From the NCBI GenBank assembly GCA_963678675.1, contig OY783194.1, positions 16,597,870-16,661,869 of the forward strand: a stretch of 64,000 bases of DNA, given 5' to 3'. Position 1 is the first letter of the stretch. Each line of letters starts with the position of its first letter. A program made the translations under genes and the position numbers. Below, piece by piece: positions 1 through 9,739 of this stretch. The notes under the pieces are model-generated. The model was not told the origin of the DNA. It was given only the letters and a program-made list of their open reading frames with translations, and searched no databases. The stretch is from Xiphydria camelus. Lineage: Eukaryota > Arthropoda > Insecta > Hymenoptera > Xiphydriidae.

Positions 1-590
1 ACCATTGTATGGAATTATGTACTATTTCTCTCATTAGCTCAACATACCTTGACAACACACTTGCTTTCATTAATTCGGCGGTAATGATTTCATTACTTTT
101 TTATCATAATTTTTTCATTATCTTCCGTGATTCGTATACCGCTGTTTTTTTCCTGTCACGTTCTCTATCGATTACTTTTTTCATGCAATAGCTTATTTTT
201 TCATGTAATACTATTTAAAAATGAACCATTTTAGTTTTTGAATAGCAAAACTGCTTAGATGTAAATAAGCAAGTTGTTACATGATTACTTTGGAAAGGGA
301 ACTACTTTATTAATTCGTGCTATCATACATCGTCGATGTTTTGAGAGAGAGAGAGAGAGGGGGGGGGGGGTTCATTTCTTTTTTCGTTAATTTTCTTTCA
401 TGTTCTTTTGCCAGATAAATGTGACATTTTTTTAAATGATAGAATGTGGCCAGTTATTATTATTGCCGAGTTCGGTTGTGTATTGAACTGAAGCGTGTTA
501 TGAAGTTTACTTCAGGCGTTGGAAAAACATTATGTACCTATATGTTTTTTTTCCATTTTTCGGCCATTTTACAGTAATAACTTTCTTGTT
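1..590 (+). repeat. Left arm of a large inverted repeat
   Basis: This arm reappears in reverse complement at about 10915-11355, with the same order of landmarks: a GTATGGAATTATGTAC start, a G/C homopolymer, and a TTCATTTC...GGAAAAACATTATGTA stretch. It probably starts left of the window. A purine run of (GA)n followed by 12 G (about 342-370) sits inside it, and the right arm has a 17-C tract at the matching place. The first ~140 bases recur a third time, in direct orientation, at 11445-11575. No coding capacity is visible in the arm. It could be the terminal repeat of one large (~11.3 kb) element or the result of an inverted duplication. Confidence 0.8.
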
Positions 591-773
591 AATGGTGCAA
601 CTTGTGTAGAAACCTGCACAAAAAGTTACACACGATTATAAATAATTTGTAAACGATAGGTAATCAATAAACAATGAAACAATGATACGAGCAATGAAAC
701 GATGAAACAACAAATTTTAGTTTAGTGAACGAAAATAAAACTCCATAACAGAGGGAGTATACGTCCTTCAACA

Positions 774-1006
774 ACGCCCTGCTGAAACAAATCTGTTGAA
801 TACCATTGAAAACTGTTGAATACGGTACAACGTTCCAGTTGCCAATGGTTCTCCATGTTGATCAAGTGGACTTTTTAACGGGTTCATTGGTTCAGACCCG
901 TTGAAATGTCCATTTGATTAACATGAGGAACCATTGGCAACTGGAACATTGTACCGTATTCAATGATTTTCAATGGTATTCAATAGATTTTTTTTCAGCA
1001 GGGCGT
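774..1006. mobile_element. Fold-back MITE
   Basis: The stretch is a near-perfect palindrome. It opens with ACGCCCTGCTGAAA and closes with TTTCAGCAGGGCGT, and the arms (about 105 bases each) meet around a short spacer near 880-895. There is no ORF. The structure fits a non-autonomous hairpin-type MITE. I could not find a clear target-site duplication, so the superfamily is open. Confidence 0.75.
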
Positions 1007-1497
1007 ACTGAAATATACGCGTACCCTATATATAAGTCTCCTATAAGTCCCTTATACGTCCACTATAGGTCTCGCATACGTCTCCTATAGGTGACCTACA
1101 GGCCGCCTATAGGGCTTTCTATTGGGACCGTGCAACTACTTGGAGGGGATATGGCGAACGATCGTGCGCAACTAGTGATGAAGGCTTGAAGTTAGGTAGC
1201 ACGTTGACTGCCAGCCACCACCGCTGCCGGGTTAAAGTACATTCAGTACATTTTACATGGCAGTCAACGTGTCTGAAGGTGAATGGACTGGCCCTAAATG
1301 TTATACTTACTGTTTATTGCAATTCTATACATATCAATAATTGTTATAAAATACACCTGATGAAAAACATTCATATTGTTGTTCACTAATTGGTTTTGCC
1401 GAGGATTTATATATTCTTATCGTATTTGGTACTGTATAAAAGTGCGACTTTTTCGCCGACTACTGCCACCAGGTGTCACTGTATGGATGTTGCACGG
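1007..1497. repeat. CTATAGG-rich repeats and a short hairpin
   Basis: From about 1020 to 1120 the heptamer CTATAGG and close variants occur every 12-20 bases; the same word dominates the MITE at 5982-6254. At 1208-1272 a palindrome pairs ACGTTGACTGCCA with TGGCAGTCAACGT. The 17-mer TATTGGGACCGTGCAAC at 1118-1134 returns inverted at 1489-1505, so 1135-1488 looks like a hairpin loop or an insertion. No gene was found. Confidence 0.5.
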
Positions 1498-1885
1498 TCC
1501 CAATAGACTGCCTAAGTCTGACGTCACAAATGGGCTGAGCTTCCAAACATTTCCAAACAAATCGGTTTTGCGTGCAAATTGTCCATAAGAGAGTTTTCTT
1601 TTCAAGTGTATCGTTAATTTTGACGTAAATAAGGGTTATGAGCTATATATTTTGGTAAAGTTTGGTCAAACCTAGGATATCCCCAAATATTTTAAAATAG
1701 GTGAGCTGTATAATATATTTTTTGCTCCTTTTAGATATGTTAGGTTATGAGGTTATGTCAATGTTTTGTTTTCATGAAAACTTTTATAATTTTTGAAAAA
1801 TACTATTTTTTCAGGAGTGTTTTTAAATGTTTATTATTATTATTATTATTTTCTAGGTTGAGCGGTTTAATGGTCATTTATAACC

Positions 1886-1998
1886 ATGGTAATGTGTTTT
1901 GTGCCTGATTGTAAACACTACAGTGACTGAAATCTTTGTAAATTTGTCACCTTCCCTGCTGACTTACAAGAGCGAAGGAAATGGATTAACATGATAAG
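1886..1998 (+). pseudogene. THAP zinc-finger exon, broken copy
   Basis: The translation starts M-V-M-C-F-V-P-D-C-K and contains the THAP landmarks: the C-x4-C pair, a later T-F-P-A-D, then R-K-W-I-N at the end. The exon stops at a good splice donor (AAG|GTAATA). An in-frame TGA replaces the arginine codon CGA of the mirror copy at 4798-4910, a C-to-T change at a CpG, so this copy is dead. In the family, THAP domains of about 80-90 residues bind DNA through a C2CH zinc site; only the first half is encoded here and the rest would lie in a later exon. Read from the motif pattern only. Confidence 0.6.
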
Positions 1999-2474
1999 GT
2001 AATATTATCGAATACTCCCAGATAGAAAAGTCTGCCACAGGATTAGTGCAGTGCCGCCAATATACCGCCAAAGTTGATGCAAACCTTGTCGAAGCACGTC
2101 TTGTCGGTAGAACGTGATATTCCTACCGTGCCATTGTACCGTAATTCCAGAGATTTTTAATGGAGAATGACATGAATTTTGTTATGATGTTGTGTTGAAA
2201 GACAATAACATTAGAAACAAGGTGGTTTTTGAAAAAATGAAATTAAGCGTAAAATAAGCTCAAAAATCGGTTTTGAAATATCGGCTTAGCTCCGCCCACA
2301 AGAAACGGCGCGGTGAATGCAGATAGCAGCTGTGACGTCACGGATCGTCCCCTAGTCGCCGGCCGGCTACAAGTTTACCGCTTGCAGTTGGCGCTGTAAG
2401 CATTCTTCGTTTAGATTTTCCCAGAGTTTGGTCAATTGCGAACTGTAGAATTTGTGCCACGTACCTACTTTAAT

Positions 2475-2645
2475 ATGACCGATAGTGTCGCAGAAAAAAA
2501 ACCGTCTCAGAGACATTATTATTGTGTCGTACCAAAGTGCAGAAATACTTCGGTAACTGCACCTGATAAGTTGTACTTCGCAATTCCACGAAATAAAGAC
2601 ATTCGAAGAGAATCGAATAAGTTCGAATCGAGAGATTTGGTGTGA
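2475..2645 (+). pseudogene. Second THAP-type zinc-finger ORF fragment
   Basis: Starting at the ATG at 2475 the frame reads M-T-D-S-V and then Y-Y-C-V-V-P-K-C-R-N-T with K-L-Y-F-A-I-P downstream. That matches the start of a THAP domain: C-x4-C followed by a lysine-aromatic-hydrophobic-proline segment. The frame ends at 2645, close to a MITE inserted at 2656, so the original exon may have continued or been spliced near there. The finger differs clearly from the one at 1886 (different spacing and residues), so it is a separate gene. In P-like or domesticated proteins the domain would bind the element's own ends. Partner exons are not visible. Confidence 0.5.
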
Positions 2646-2655
2646 TCTTATTACA

Positions 2656-2842
2656 CTGAGAAAAAAAAGATTAAAAATGATTCCGTTAGAAGGATAATCT
2701 AAGTACGAAAGGTAAAATAGATCAAATTATCCTCAGGAAGGTTAAATTTTAAACTCTGAAAGGATAATTTTTGATCTATTTTACCTTTCGTACTCAGATT
2801 ATCCTTCTAACAGAATAATTTTTAATCTCTTTTTTTCAGTGT
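2656..2842. mobile_element. Fold-back MITE with TA target duplication
   Basis: The ends are CACTGAGAAAAAAA and TTTTTTTCAGTG, each flanked by TA, and the whole 187 bases fold on themselves (AGGATAATCT pairs with AGATTATCCT). This is the pattern of non-autonomous Tc1/mariner-type elements. It interrupts the inner THAP element just after its first exon. Confidence 0.75.
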
Positions 2843-3621
2843 AGAATATAAGAGTAATTTGTATCTATAAACTATATTGTATGTATCAGCATAGATTTAA
2901 GATTGAATGATAATGATTATTTGGTCTGATTATAAGGTTTTCTTTTGGGGTTTTTCCTTAATCCGTAGCAACAAATGTTGGACCATTGTTATGTTCCCCA
3001 AAAGCAAATGATATAATAGATAAGACAACTTCTACATTAATTTAATCGATTACTTCTTGAGTGAGAGTATTGAAATAAGCAAAAACTGCTCGATGTTAGA
3101 TATTTATAATCCTAAGTTTAAGACTATGATTTATTACCGCAAAGGAAAGATAAGAGGGTACAGATTTATAACTCTACCCTTGCTAAAAAGTTTTCAATAC
3201 TTTACAACCGGAAAAAACCCGGCTAGCCTAGCGGCCCAGATGAGCGTTTTCTACGGTAAATCTACTCGTTTCGAGCATAGTTTGAACATTGTGGCGGGGG
3301 TGTCTGGCAGCTGACGTCACGCAACGTAGCCTCGTGTCGAGGTACCGTTTACTAGCCTCGCGTCAATCCATGATTTTTAAATATTTATAGCACGATTAAC
3401 TCTTAATATTTTGCGCTACAACTTCGGTTAACGTTTTTGTGACCCAAACTCTATCGATTGCATTATCTCCGTAATTTTCACGCGCCGATCTGTAATAGAT
3501 ATTGATAATTAGCTATTTTAATGTTACCTACCTATACGATTTATGGCACGTGTGGCAGGTGAGCATCTAGCATTCAGAAAGGGGTACCTACTAATAATGA
3601 AAATTATGGTCATACTAACCT

Positions 3622-3750
3622 GGCAGCTTTAACGCCTCTTATTTCAGCGCTAACAAAGTCTGACTGGCCTGCTATAAAACTGGACAACATAAACGAGTCA
3701 ATTTTTGGCACATTATCGGACTGCCCCTGAACAAAACCAGGTTCCACCAT
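3622..3750 (-). CDS. Putative first exon of a YqaJ-nuclease-type protein
   Basis: Read on the minus strand from the ATG at 3750 (context GGCAAAAATGG), 43 codons run to a splice donor AG|GTTAGT. The end of the peptide is S-A-E-I-R-G-V-K-A-A-R, preceded by N-V-P-K-I-D-S-F-M. From memory, this resembles the N-terminal segment of a widespread insect and cnidarian family whose longer members continue into a SWIM zinc finger and a YqaJ-type (PD-D/ExK) exonuclease domain; no downstream exon is visible to prove it. The exon points towards the THAP exon at 2475, each starting near one end of the same inverted-repeat element. The alternative is a chance ORF, but the good start, donor and residue pattern argue against that. 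Confidence 0.4.
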
Positions 3751-4084
3751 TTTTGCCTTGTACGAGTAGCAATATCTAATGCGTTTGAAAGTAAAATATA
3801 CACTGCAAACACTTTCACGACCGACATACGCAGTCTACGCAATAGACACTACGGCTGCCGCGGACGATCCGTGACGTCACCCAGCCGACTAGCCACTCAC
3901 GAAGCGTTTTCGATCACGTGACAAAGTAGGCGTTCCGCTGCGAAACAAACTTACAAATATTTCGCTTGTTGCCCGTTTTTTTGGGAAAAAATTATTTGAT
4001 ATCATCTTAAGAAGGCTACTACATCGCCTTAAGCAGAAATTCCAAATGATTTAAAATTCATGTCATTTCCCCATTCCGGCATAT

Positions 4085-4322
4085 TGGAGGTAAAAAATAC
4101 ATGTATACTGTCAGTACAGGAAGACGGTATATAAGGGGTATAGTTTCAAAGTGTACGATTTCCATACTTCGTAAGCTTACGAAGGACGGAGATCATACGC
4201 TTTGAAACTATACTCCTTATATATCGTTAGCTTACGAAGCATGGAGATCGTACACTTTAAAACTATACCCCTTATATATCGTCTTCCTGTACTGACAGTA
4301 TACATGTATTTTTTACCTCCAA
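4085..4322. mobile_element. Fold-back MITE (GGAGGTAAAAAATACATG family)
   Basis: The palindrome starts GGAGGTAAAAAATACATG and ends CATGTATTTTTTACCTCC. Its interior carries the words ACTATACCCCTTATATA and GTACACTTT in both directions. A shorter, damaged relative lies at about 4512-4621. The sequence flanking both copies (AATATGCCGGAATTAAAAA, then a ~140-base stretch ending CTAATCCTGTGGCA) is also duplicated at 4322-4465 and 4625-4765, so a local segmental duplication accompanied the insertions. Confidence 0.7.
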
Positions 4323-4797
4323 TATGCTGGAATTAAAAACCTCTAGAGAATTGCGGTACCTACAATGCCACGGTAGGAATATCACGTTCTACCGACAAGA
4401 CGTGCTTCGACAAGGTCTGCACCAACTTTGGCGGTATATTAGCGGCACTGCACTAATCCTGTGGCACACTTTTCCACATTATTATGGTAGTATAGCTGCA
4501 CAGCGTTCTGATAATATGAGGGGTATAGTGTCAAAGTGTACGAGATCGTCGACTTTGAAACTATACCCCTTATATACCGTCTTCATGTACTGATATAGTA
4601 CCTAAACATGTATTTACCTCCAATATATGCCGGAATTAAAAATCTGTGGAATTACGGTACAATACCACGGTAGGAATATCATGTTCTACCGACAAGACGT
4701 GCTTCGACAAGGTTTGCATCAACTTTGGCGGTATATTGGCGGCACTGCGCTAATCCTGTGGCAGACTTTTCTATCTGGGAGTATTCGATAATATTAC

Positions 4798-4910
4798 CTT
4801 ATCATGTTAATCCATTTCCTTCGCTCTTGTAAGTCAGCAGGGAACGTGAACAATTTACAAAGATTTCGGTCACTGTAGTGTTTACAATCAGGCACAAAAC
4901 ACATTACCAT
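4798..4910 (-). CDS. THAP zinc-finger exon, open copy
   Basis: This is the mirror copy of the exon at 1886-1998. Here the arginine codon is CGA, not TGA, so the frame is open from the ATG at 4910 to the donor AAG|GTAATA at 4798. It shows the C-F-V-P-D-C pair and the closing E-R-R-K-W-I-N-M-I-R. Only the first ~38 residues are present, less than half a THAP domain, and no downstream exon was recognised. It may be a relic or the first exon of a gene whose remainder was displaced by later insertions. Confidence 0.55.
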
Positions 4911-5306
4911 GGTTATAAATGACCATTAAACCGCTCAACCTAGAAAATAATTTTAAAAAAACATTTAAAAACACTCCTGAGAAAATAGTATTTTTCAAAA
5001 ATTATAAGTTTTCATGAAAACAAAACATTGATATAAGCTCATAACCTAACATATCGAAAAGGAGCAAAAAATATATTATACAGCTTACCTATTTTAAAAT
5101 ATTTGGGGATATCCTAGGTTTGACCAAACTTTCCCAAAATATATAGCTCATAACCCTTATTTACGTCAAAATTAACGATACACTTAAAAAGAAAACTCTC
5201 TTATGGACAATTTGCACGTAAAACCGATTTGTTTGGAAAGGTTTGTAAGCTCCGCCCCTTCGCGTGACGTCAAGACTTAGGCAGTCTATAGGCGCCTTAT
5301 ACGCGT

Positions 5307-5803
5307 CCTATTGGCGATTTCCACTATCGAACATGACATCGTGTGGCAGAATCTAGAACTAGTCTATTTGGGTTCCAGATGTAAACAAACGTGCCTTTTG
5401 CATGACGTGTGGTTTGTTTTCAGAAATAGTATGAAATAGAATAGTGAAACGGTGAAACTTTAAAAATGTCAAAAAGTGTGTCTGAATATTATCCACGAAG
5501 ATTCATATTTTTCTTCCACACAAAATCACGTGCTTTGCTTGGAGCACTTCTTCGTCTTCACAGAAGTTCCTCGAATCTGCGTTACACTTCCCGTAATTAA
5601 ATATTGTCTTTAATTTTAAACACAGCATATTCTAATAATAGTAATGTCGTAATATAACAAAAACGTTGAGAAGAACGCAAAAACACCAGTGACAGACTAC
5701 AGCTGTGCGGTTGTTTACAAAATGAACCCAAATAGGACGGCCATTTACATAACTACTGTGGTGCCACCATCGGTAGTGGAAATCGCCAATAGGGGTAGTT
5801 GTT
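5307..5803. mobile_element. Inverted-repeat element, CCTATTGGCGATTTCC ends
   Basis: The left end CCTATTGGCGATTTCCACTA returns inverted at 5772-5796. A second pair (CTATTTGGGTT / AACCCAAATAG, with GTAAACAAAC / GTTTAC) lies ~50-70 bases further in. The interior holds no ORF. It abuts the outer THAP element, and the TATAGG-type words at its edge link it to the CTATAGG repeats nearby. The superfamily is unknown. Confidence 0.5.
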
Positions 5804-5981
5804 CTCCAATGGAAATTGTAACCGTATGATCAGAATATCAATTAATTCCAAATTTTCCTAATTCTCTTCATTTTATTAACTTTCAAAATATCAGAAGGTT
5901 CTACAATTGTTGAATCATCGAAAAACCCTTCATTTTTGAATTTCCTAAAACAATTCAAACAATTTCTCGTATTCAACCCTA

Positions 5982-6254
5982 GTAAAAATGTCCCCTATAG
6001 AAAGCGTATAGGGCCACTATAGGGCCCCTATTTCTTATAGGAAACATATAGGATTCCTATTAGACCCAGTTAATGACCCTATGTAAATAATATAGGATTC
6101 CTGTATGACACATCGTATCATATAGGAATCCTATAGGATTTATATAAGGTCATTGGGGCTGGGTCCTATAGGGAGATCCTATATGTATGTTTCCTATAGG
6201 AAATAGGAACCTTATAGAGTGGCCCTATATGCTTTCTATAGGGGGCATTTTTAC
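5982..6254. mobile_element. CTATAGG fold-back MITE
   Basis: A palindrome of about 270 bases runs from GTAAAAATGTCCCCTATAG to CTATAGGGGGCATTTTTAC. The arms are built from CCTATAGG words spaced irregularly, so the transcript or single strand could form many alternative hairpins. No ORF and no unambiguous target duplication. Confidence 0.75.
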
Positions 6255-6696
6255 CAATACCATCAAAATTGTCAAAATAGTAAAATTTTTCTAAATTTCC
6301 AAAGTCGTCATAATTTACAAAACTCGAAACGCTTAGAACAATCAAATATTTTCAACGTACTTATAACTTTCGTTTATTGTAAAACACAACAGCATAATAT
6401 TTTTCAGCAATTAAAACACCAAAGCCATAAATAAACACAATACCATGAACAAAAATATAAACAGAATAAATAAGGTTAATTTGAATCATAATAAACACAT
6501 TTGGATACCAGTATACAATAATCCACTTTACATTTTACGCTTTTCGTTCACAGACATTCCCGATATTGATTGAACACTTCACTTTTCGCTTTTTTTTTCA
6601 TTTCCGATTGACATTTCAAAATTTTATATTTCGACATTCTTGATACTGTTTTTGTTTGATGACTGATATTGACATTTCACCAATTTGACATTTTAA
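6255..6696. other. AT-rich spacer, nothing recognised
   Basis: Simple AT-rich sequence with no repeat, RNA gene or plausible frame that I can support. Confidence 0.5.
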
Positions 6697-8222
6697 TCAA
6701 TAGAAGGCCGGACGGTGGCGACGCCAGCAGACCAGTGGCGAAAATATGAAATGCTACAAAATCTCGATGAAAGGAAGGCCGGACAGTGGCGACACCAGCA
6801 GACCAGTGGCGAAAATATGAAATGCCACAAAATCTCGATCAATGGAAGGCCGGACGGTGGCGACGCCAGCAGACCAGTGGCGAAAATATGAAATGCCACA
6901 AAATCTCGTATTGATTGAAACCTTGAACGCAAAGGCGTTCCAATTACTGTATAGATACTCTTGGTCGGTTGTTACTTTGCCGCGCAACTTTATTATTTTA
7001 TTAATTCGATAATCTCGACCGAGATTATTGATCGTGTAATCTCTCATTAAAATTTTCTTAGTAATACCTGGAGTCTACGATAACTTTGAACGGTATAATG
7101 GTAGAAGATCAGTTCATGTGAATGCGTATCTGTCAGTATATCCATATGAATTGCTTTATAAGAAATTACATAACAATTTTTTAAATAAAATAGATAATTT
7201 TAGATTAATGTAATCCAAAGCTGCATGTGGTAAATGCAGCTTTAGCAAGCTTTCAAATGGCAGAGAGAGAGAGAGAATAATAGTATTCTTATGATTACAA
7301 TAAAAACTTTCAACTGTTCCTTGCCATTATTGACATTATGTACTTGTAGGTACTAAAGTACCAAGTGGCAAACACACTTTTACATTGCATGAGAAAAGGA
7401 TTGTTTCGTTTTGAAACAATTATGCGTGAAGAAATACGCGTGTCATTCTCCATAATCCCCGAGGCTTTATTCTTCATTTTCAGATTGAGAAATTGGTGAA
7501 CGTACTTGGCAACATGTCTTGATTTCAATACTTTTGTAGGTGGGATTACTTATCTTATTATTTAGATATATTTTTATATAAATTTTGTGCGTTTTTTAGA
7601 TGAGAAACCCCATACGTACTTACTGCATCTTTTTTACATTGGTGATGTTTTTGTGGGTAAGATCTGTCTACAATTATAGATATGTCTACAATTATGAACG
7701 ACTATCGTTTTCCATATAAACAGTCTTCTATCGTTTTACAATGATACTCTATCTCTGTGGTACTAAGGTAGAACCAGATATGTCAAGAAAGTTGTTTTTT
7801 CAGGAGATGCTTCAAGCCACCGACCAATTCAAAGACGTAGAACGTAATCGGAATATTATTTTGTTAACCTACAAGTTGTAGGTGATTTGGAGCCATATCG
7901 GGTTTTGCCATCATATTCTTAATTGCTCACTATACATATTGGCATTAAAAACAAAAAATCGCTTTTTTTTGACATATCGGGTTTTGCCTTAGTACCGCAG
8001 ATCTAATCCTATCGTATATTCACAAATAAATATCTATCATCAATAATCTCGGTCGATATTATCGAATTAGTAAAACCGTCCGACCGTCCGACCGACCCTC
8101 CGACCGAGAGTATCTATACAGGAATTGGAACGCCTTTGCGTTCAATAGTCATAGTCAATACGATATTATGTGGCATTTCATATTTTCGCCATTGGTCTGC
8201 TGGCGTCGCCACCGTCCGGCCT
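6697..8222. mobile_element. Fold-back element with 71-bp tandem repeats in its arms
   Basis: The left arm holds three tandem 71-bp units (GGAAGGCCGGACGGTGGCGA...CCACAAAATCTCGA, about 6697-6909). They are followed by GCAAAGGCGTTCCAATT, TAGATACTCTTGGTCGG and CGATAATCTCGACCGAGATT. The right arm (8040-8222) carries the same modules in reverse order and orientation, with one 71-bp unit. The loop (7046-8039) is AT-rich, with a short (GA)n near 7260 and no gene. Fold-back elements with tandem repeats in the arms are known in insects (Drosophila FB is the classic case); relation to FB is structural only. Further pieces of the arms lie at 8608-8690 and 10560-10750. Confidence 0.65.
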
Positions 8223-8600
8223 TCATACTCACGTCCACTTCCCTTTGTCGCGACGACCCGCGACCAGTCGGTATTTGTATAAAGCCCAGCCGACCAAGCC
8301 CAGCCGAAGGTAAATTTCAAGGTCCCTGTAACTGTGCGGTTCTGCTCGGGACATCACGTACGTGTGTACGAAGGCTCGCACACTCTGGAACGCGCTGTCC
8401 GTACAAGGCTTTAAAGAACGCTCCGTACTGCTTCGTACACCAATACAGTGAGCGTGTAGTAGGCATGTTCGTTCATCTCGGCGTAAAGCGAGCAGCGAGA
8501 ACCCGTGTATCTTTATGTCTGCCCCCTCCACCTCTCAATTTTTACATCGAATTTTCTCAATAAATATATATGGTTATAACCAAAATTATGCTTAGTTACA
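8223..8600 (+). other. GC-rich patch with a zinc-finger-like reading frame
   Basis: This stretch is more GC-rich than its surroundings. The plus frame within 8168-8563 contains C-x10-C-x10-C-x2-H (G-T-R-C-P-Y-K-A-L-K ... P-Y-C-F-V-H), which recalls the C3H-type finger of chromatin-complex subunits such as KANSL2. The frame begins inside the fold-back arm, so its first ~20 residues are not original. It may be an exon remnant or chance. No splice sites were fixed with confidence. Confidence 0.2.
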
Positions 8601-8691
8601 CCATATAAATCAATAATCTCGGTCGAGATTATCGAATTAATAAAATAATAAAGTTGCGCGGCAAAGTAACAACCGACCGACCGAGAGTATC

Positions 8692-8996
8692 TACCGTATG
8701 TCCCACTCTGTACTGGCCAGTTTGAAGTTACCTTCGGGGAGGCTTGGTCGGTACTTGAGTCATTTCATACCGGTAGAAGTCGAGTCGGTAGTTAGAGTTG
8801 CTGTTAATTCGGGAGATCGAAGCGTCTAACCTCGAAATTGTGAATCTGTGAATAATGGAAATTACGAAAATAATTATAATTACGGTATAAATGTCTCGAT
8901 TACCGACCAAACCTATCCGAAGGTAACTTTCAAACTGGCCAGTACAGAGATGGGCATACGGTACAGAGTGGGACACACGGTATACCGTATGTCCCG
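8692..8996. mobile_element. Fold-back family C, degenerate copy
   Basis: The arms TACCGTATGTCCCACTCTGT and ACTGGCCAGTTTGAAGTTACC return inverted at about 8920-8996. The inner words TTAATTCGGGAGATCGAAGC and TACCGTATGT tie it to the better copies at 40550-40928 and 53049-53470. A 14-C tract follows at about 9006. Confidence 0.55.
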
Positions 8997-9017
8997 GCCA
9001 GAACCCCCCCCCCCCCC

Positions 9018-9240
9018 CTGATAGCCAAGTTTCGTTACTAGGAGTGCACTGTGCAGTCACGCGGTGGATTTAGGAAACATCACAGTGAACTTATCGTGCG
9101 TGCCCCCGCGGACGTTACAGTAGCGACACGGAGTGGAAACGGCGAGTGAGGTTACTATAACTGCACGCGATCGTCACTACAACAGCACTGTAAAGTCATG
9201 CGGTACGCTTTCAAAATTATTGTCGTTATGTAGATTTTGC
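9018..9240. repeat. CAGTGAC/CACTGTG-rich inverted arm
   Basis: The segment is dense in variants of CAGTGAC and CACTGT. It begins ATAGCCAAG, and GTCACGCGGTGG follows. The same words appear inverted at about 10320-10500 (GCCACCGCGTGACGC then CTTGGCTAT), so the two stretches are diverged arms around a 1.1 kb interior. Confidence 0.4.
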
Positions 9241-9296
9241 AAAAAGGGAACGCACACAGTGACTTTACCCGCCTAGAGGTGTCGCTGCTTTTTTTT

Positions 9297-9407
9297 CGTG
9301 CCCCACCGGGATTTGAACCTGCGATCTTTAGGCTATCCTATGCGAGATGCTTCGAGACTGGGAAATGTTTTCGCATTCTAACAATTGCGCCACCGACTCT
9401 TCAAGTG
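9297..9407 (-). ncRNA. tRNA-derived SINE head or tRNA pseudogene
   Basis: On the minus strand an A-box-like TGGCGCAATTG is followed about 70 bases later by the B-box-like GGTTCAAATCC, giving a polymerase III internal promoter. The total length (~100 nt) is longer than a plain tRNA, the acceptor arms do not pair, and the T stem has mismatches. It is therefore not a working tRNA. A tRNA-derived SINE or an old pseudogene fits best. Confidence 0.5.
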
Positions 9408-9581
9408 ATATTCGTCGACTCCAGTCATATATAGAAACCGGACATGACAGTGACTGCTCTCGAAGGTTCTCGTTAAATTTTTTAAAATAATTTAATATTT
9501 TCTTTTTCAAAACTGTAGCGATTATGATAATTATTCATTCATTATTTATAGAATATTCGTCAAGAATCATGTTAAAGTTAA

Positions 9582-9708
9582 CCCATTATCGCCCAGCATC
9601 TTATTTATAGGACGGCCATTTGGAATTTTTTTCTCATAACCTCTGAGTAACAAATCATGCAATTTTCGTAAGGAAAATCCACCAAAAATTAATTTGGGCG
9701 TTAATGGG
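9582..9708. mobile_element. 127-bp TTAA MITE
   Basis: The ends CCCATTATCGCCCA and TGGGCGTTAATGGG are both flanked by TTAA (9578-9581 and 9709-9712). A TTAA duplication with CCC...GGG termini is the signature of piggyBac-type transposition. There is no coding sequence. Confidence 0.8.
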
Positions 9709-9739
9709 TTAAGTTCACGATGGAATTGTTGTATTATTA

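Larger units (their letters stand above)
2158..4085. mobile_element. Inner inverted-repeat element carrying convergent exons
   Basis: Both ends carry GAAATGACATGAATTTT-like edges (about 2160 plus; 4075 minus) and, ~170-210 bases in, the palindrome GTGACGTCACGGATCGTCC in mirrored orientation (2332-2350 and 3862-3880). A THAP-like exon reads inward from the left (2475-2645) and a second exon reads inward from the right (3622-3750). Between them sits a TA-flanked MITE (2656-2842). A third TGACGTCA lies at 3312. The element is nested in, or shares an origin with, the outer THAP element. The arms are diverged, so edges are accurate only to tens of bases. Confidence 0.5.
1498..5292. mobile_element. 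Outer THAP-bearing element with ~650-bp inverted ends
   Basis: About 650 bases at the left (1498-2170) match the reverse complement of the right end (about 4625-5292). Both outer edges read ATAGACTGCCTAAGTC followed by TGACGTCA. Each arm holds a THAP zinc-finger first exon (1886-1998 plus; 4798-4910 minus). THAP fingers are the DNA-binding domain of P-element transposases, so the element is probably P-like, but no transposase core is visible. The interior is occupied by another inverted-repeat element and several hairpin MITEs. No exact 8-bp target duplication was found at the edges, so the boundaries are approximate. Confidence 0.6.

Noticed and set aside
6697..6909. Three regularly spaced 71-bp units, CRISPR-like at first sight
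   Set aside because: Units are directly adjacent without unique spacers, and the setting is a eukaryotic fold-back.
8114..8531. Overlapping frames of 68-131 codons as one gene
   Set aside because: They begin within a repeat arm and conflict with each other; only a short Cys pattern is worth noting.
9297..9407. Functional tRNA gene
   Set aside because: Acceptor arms do not pair, T stem has mismatches, and the length is about 100 nt.
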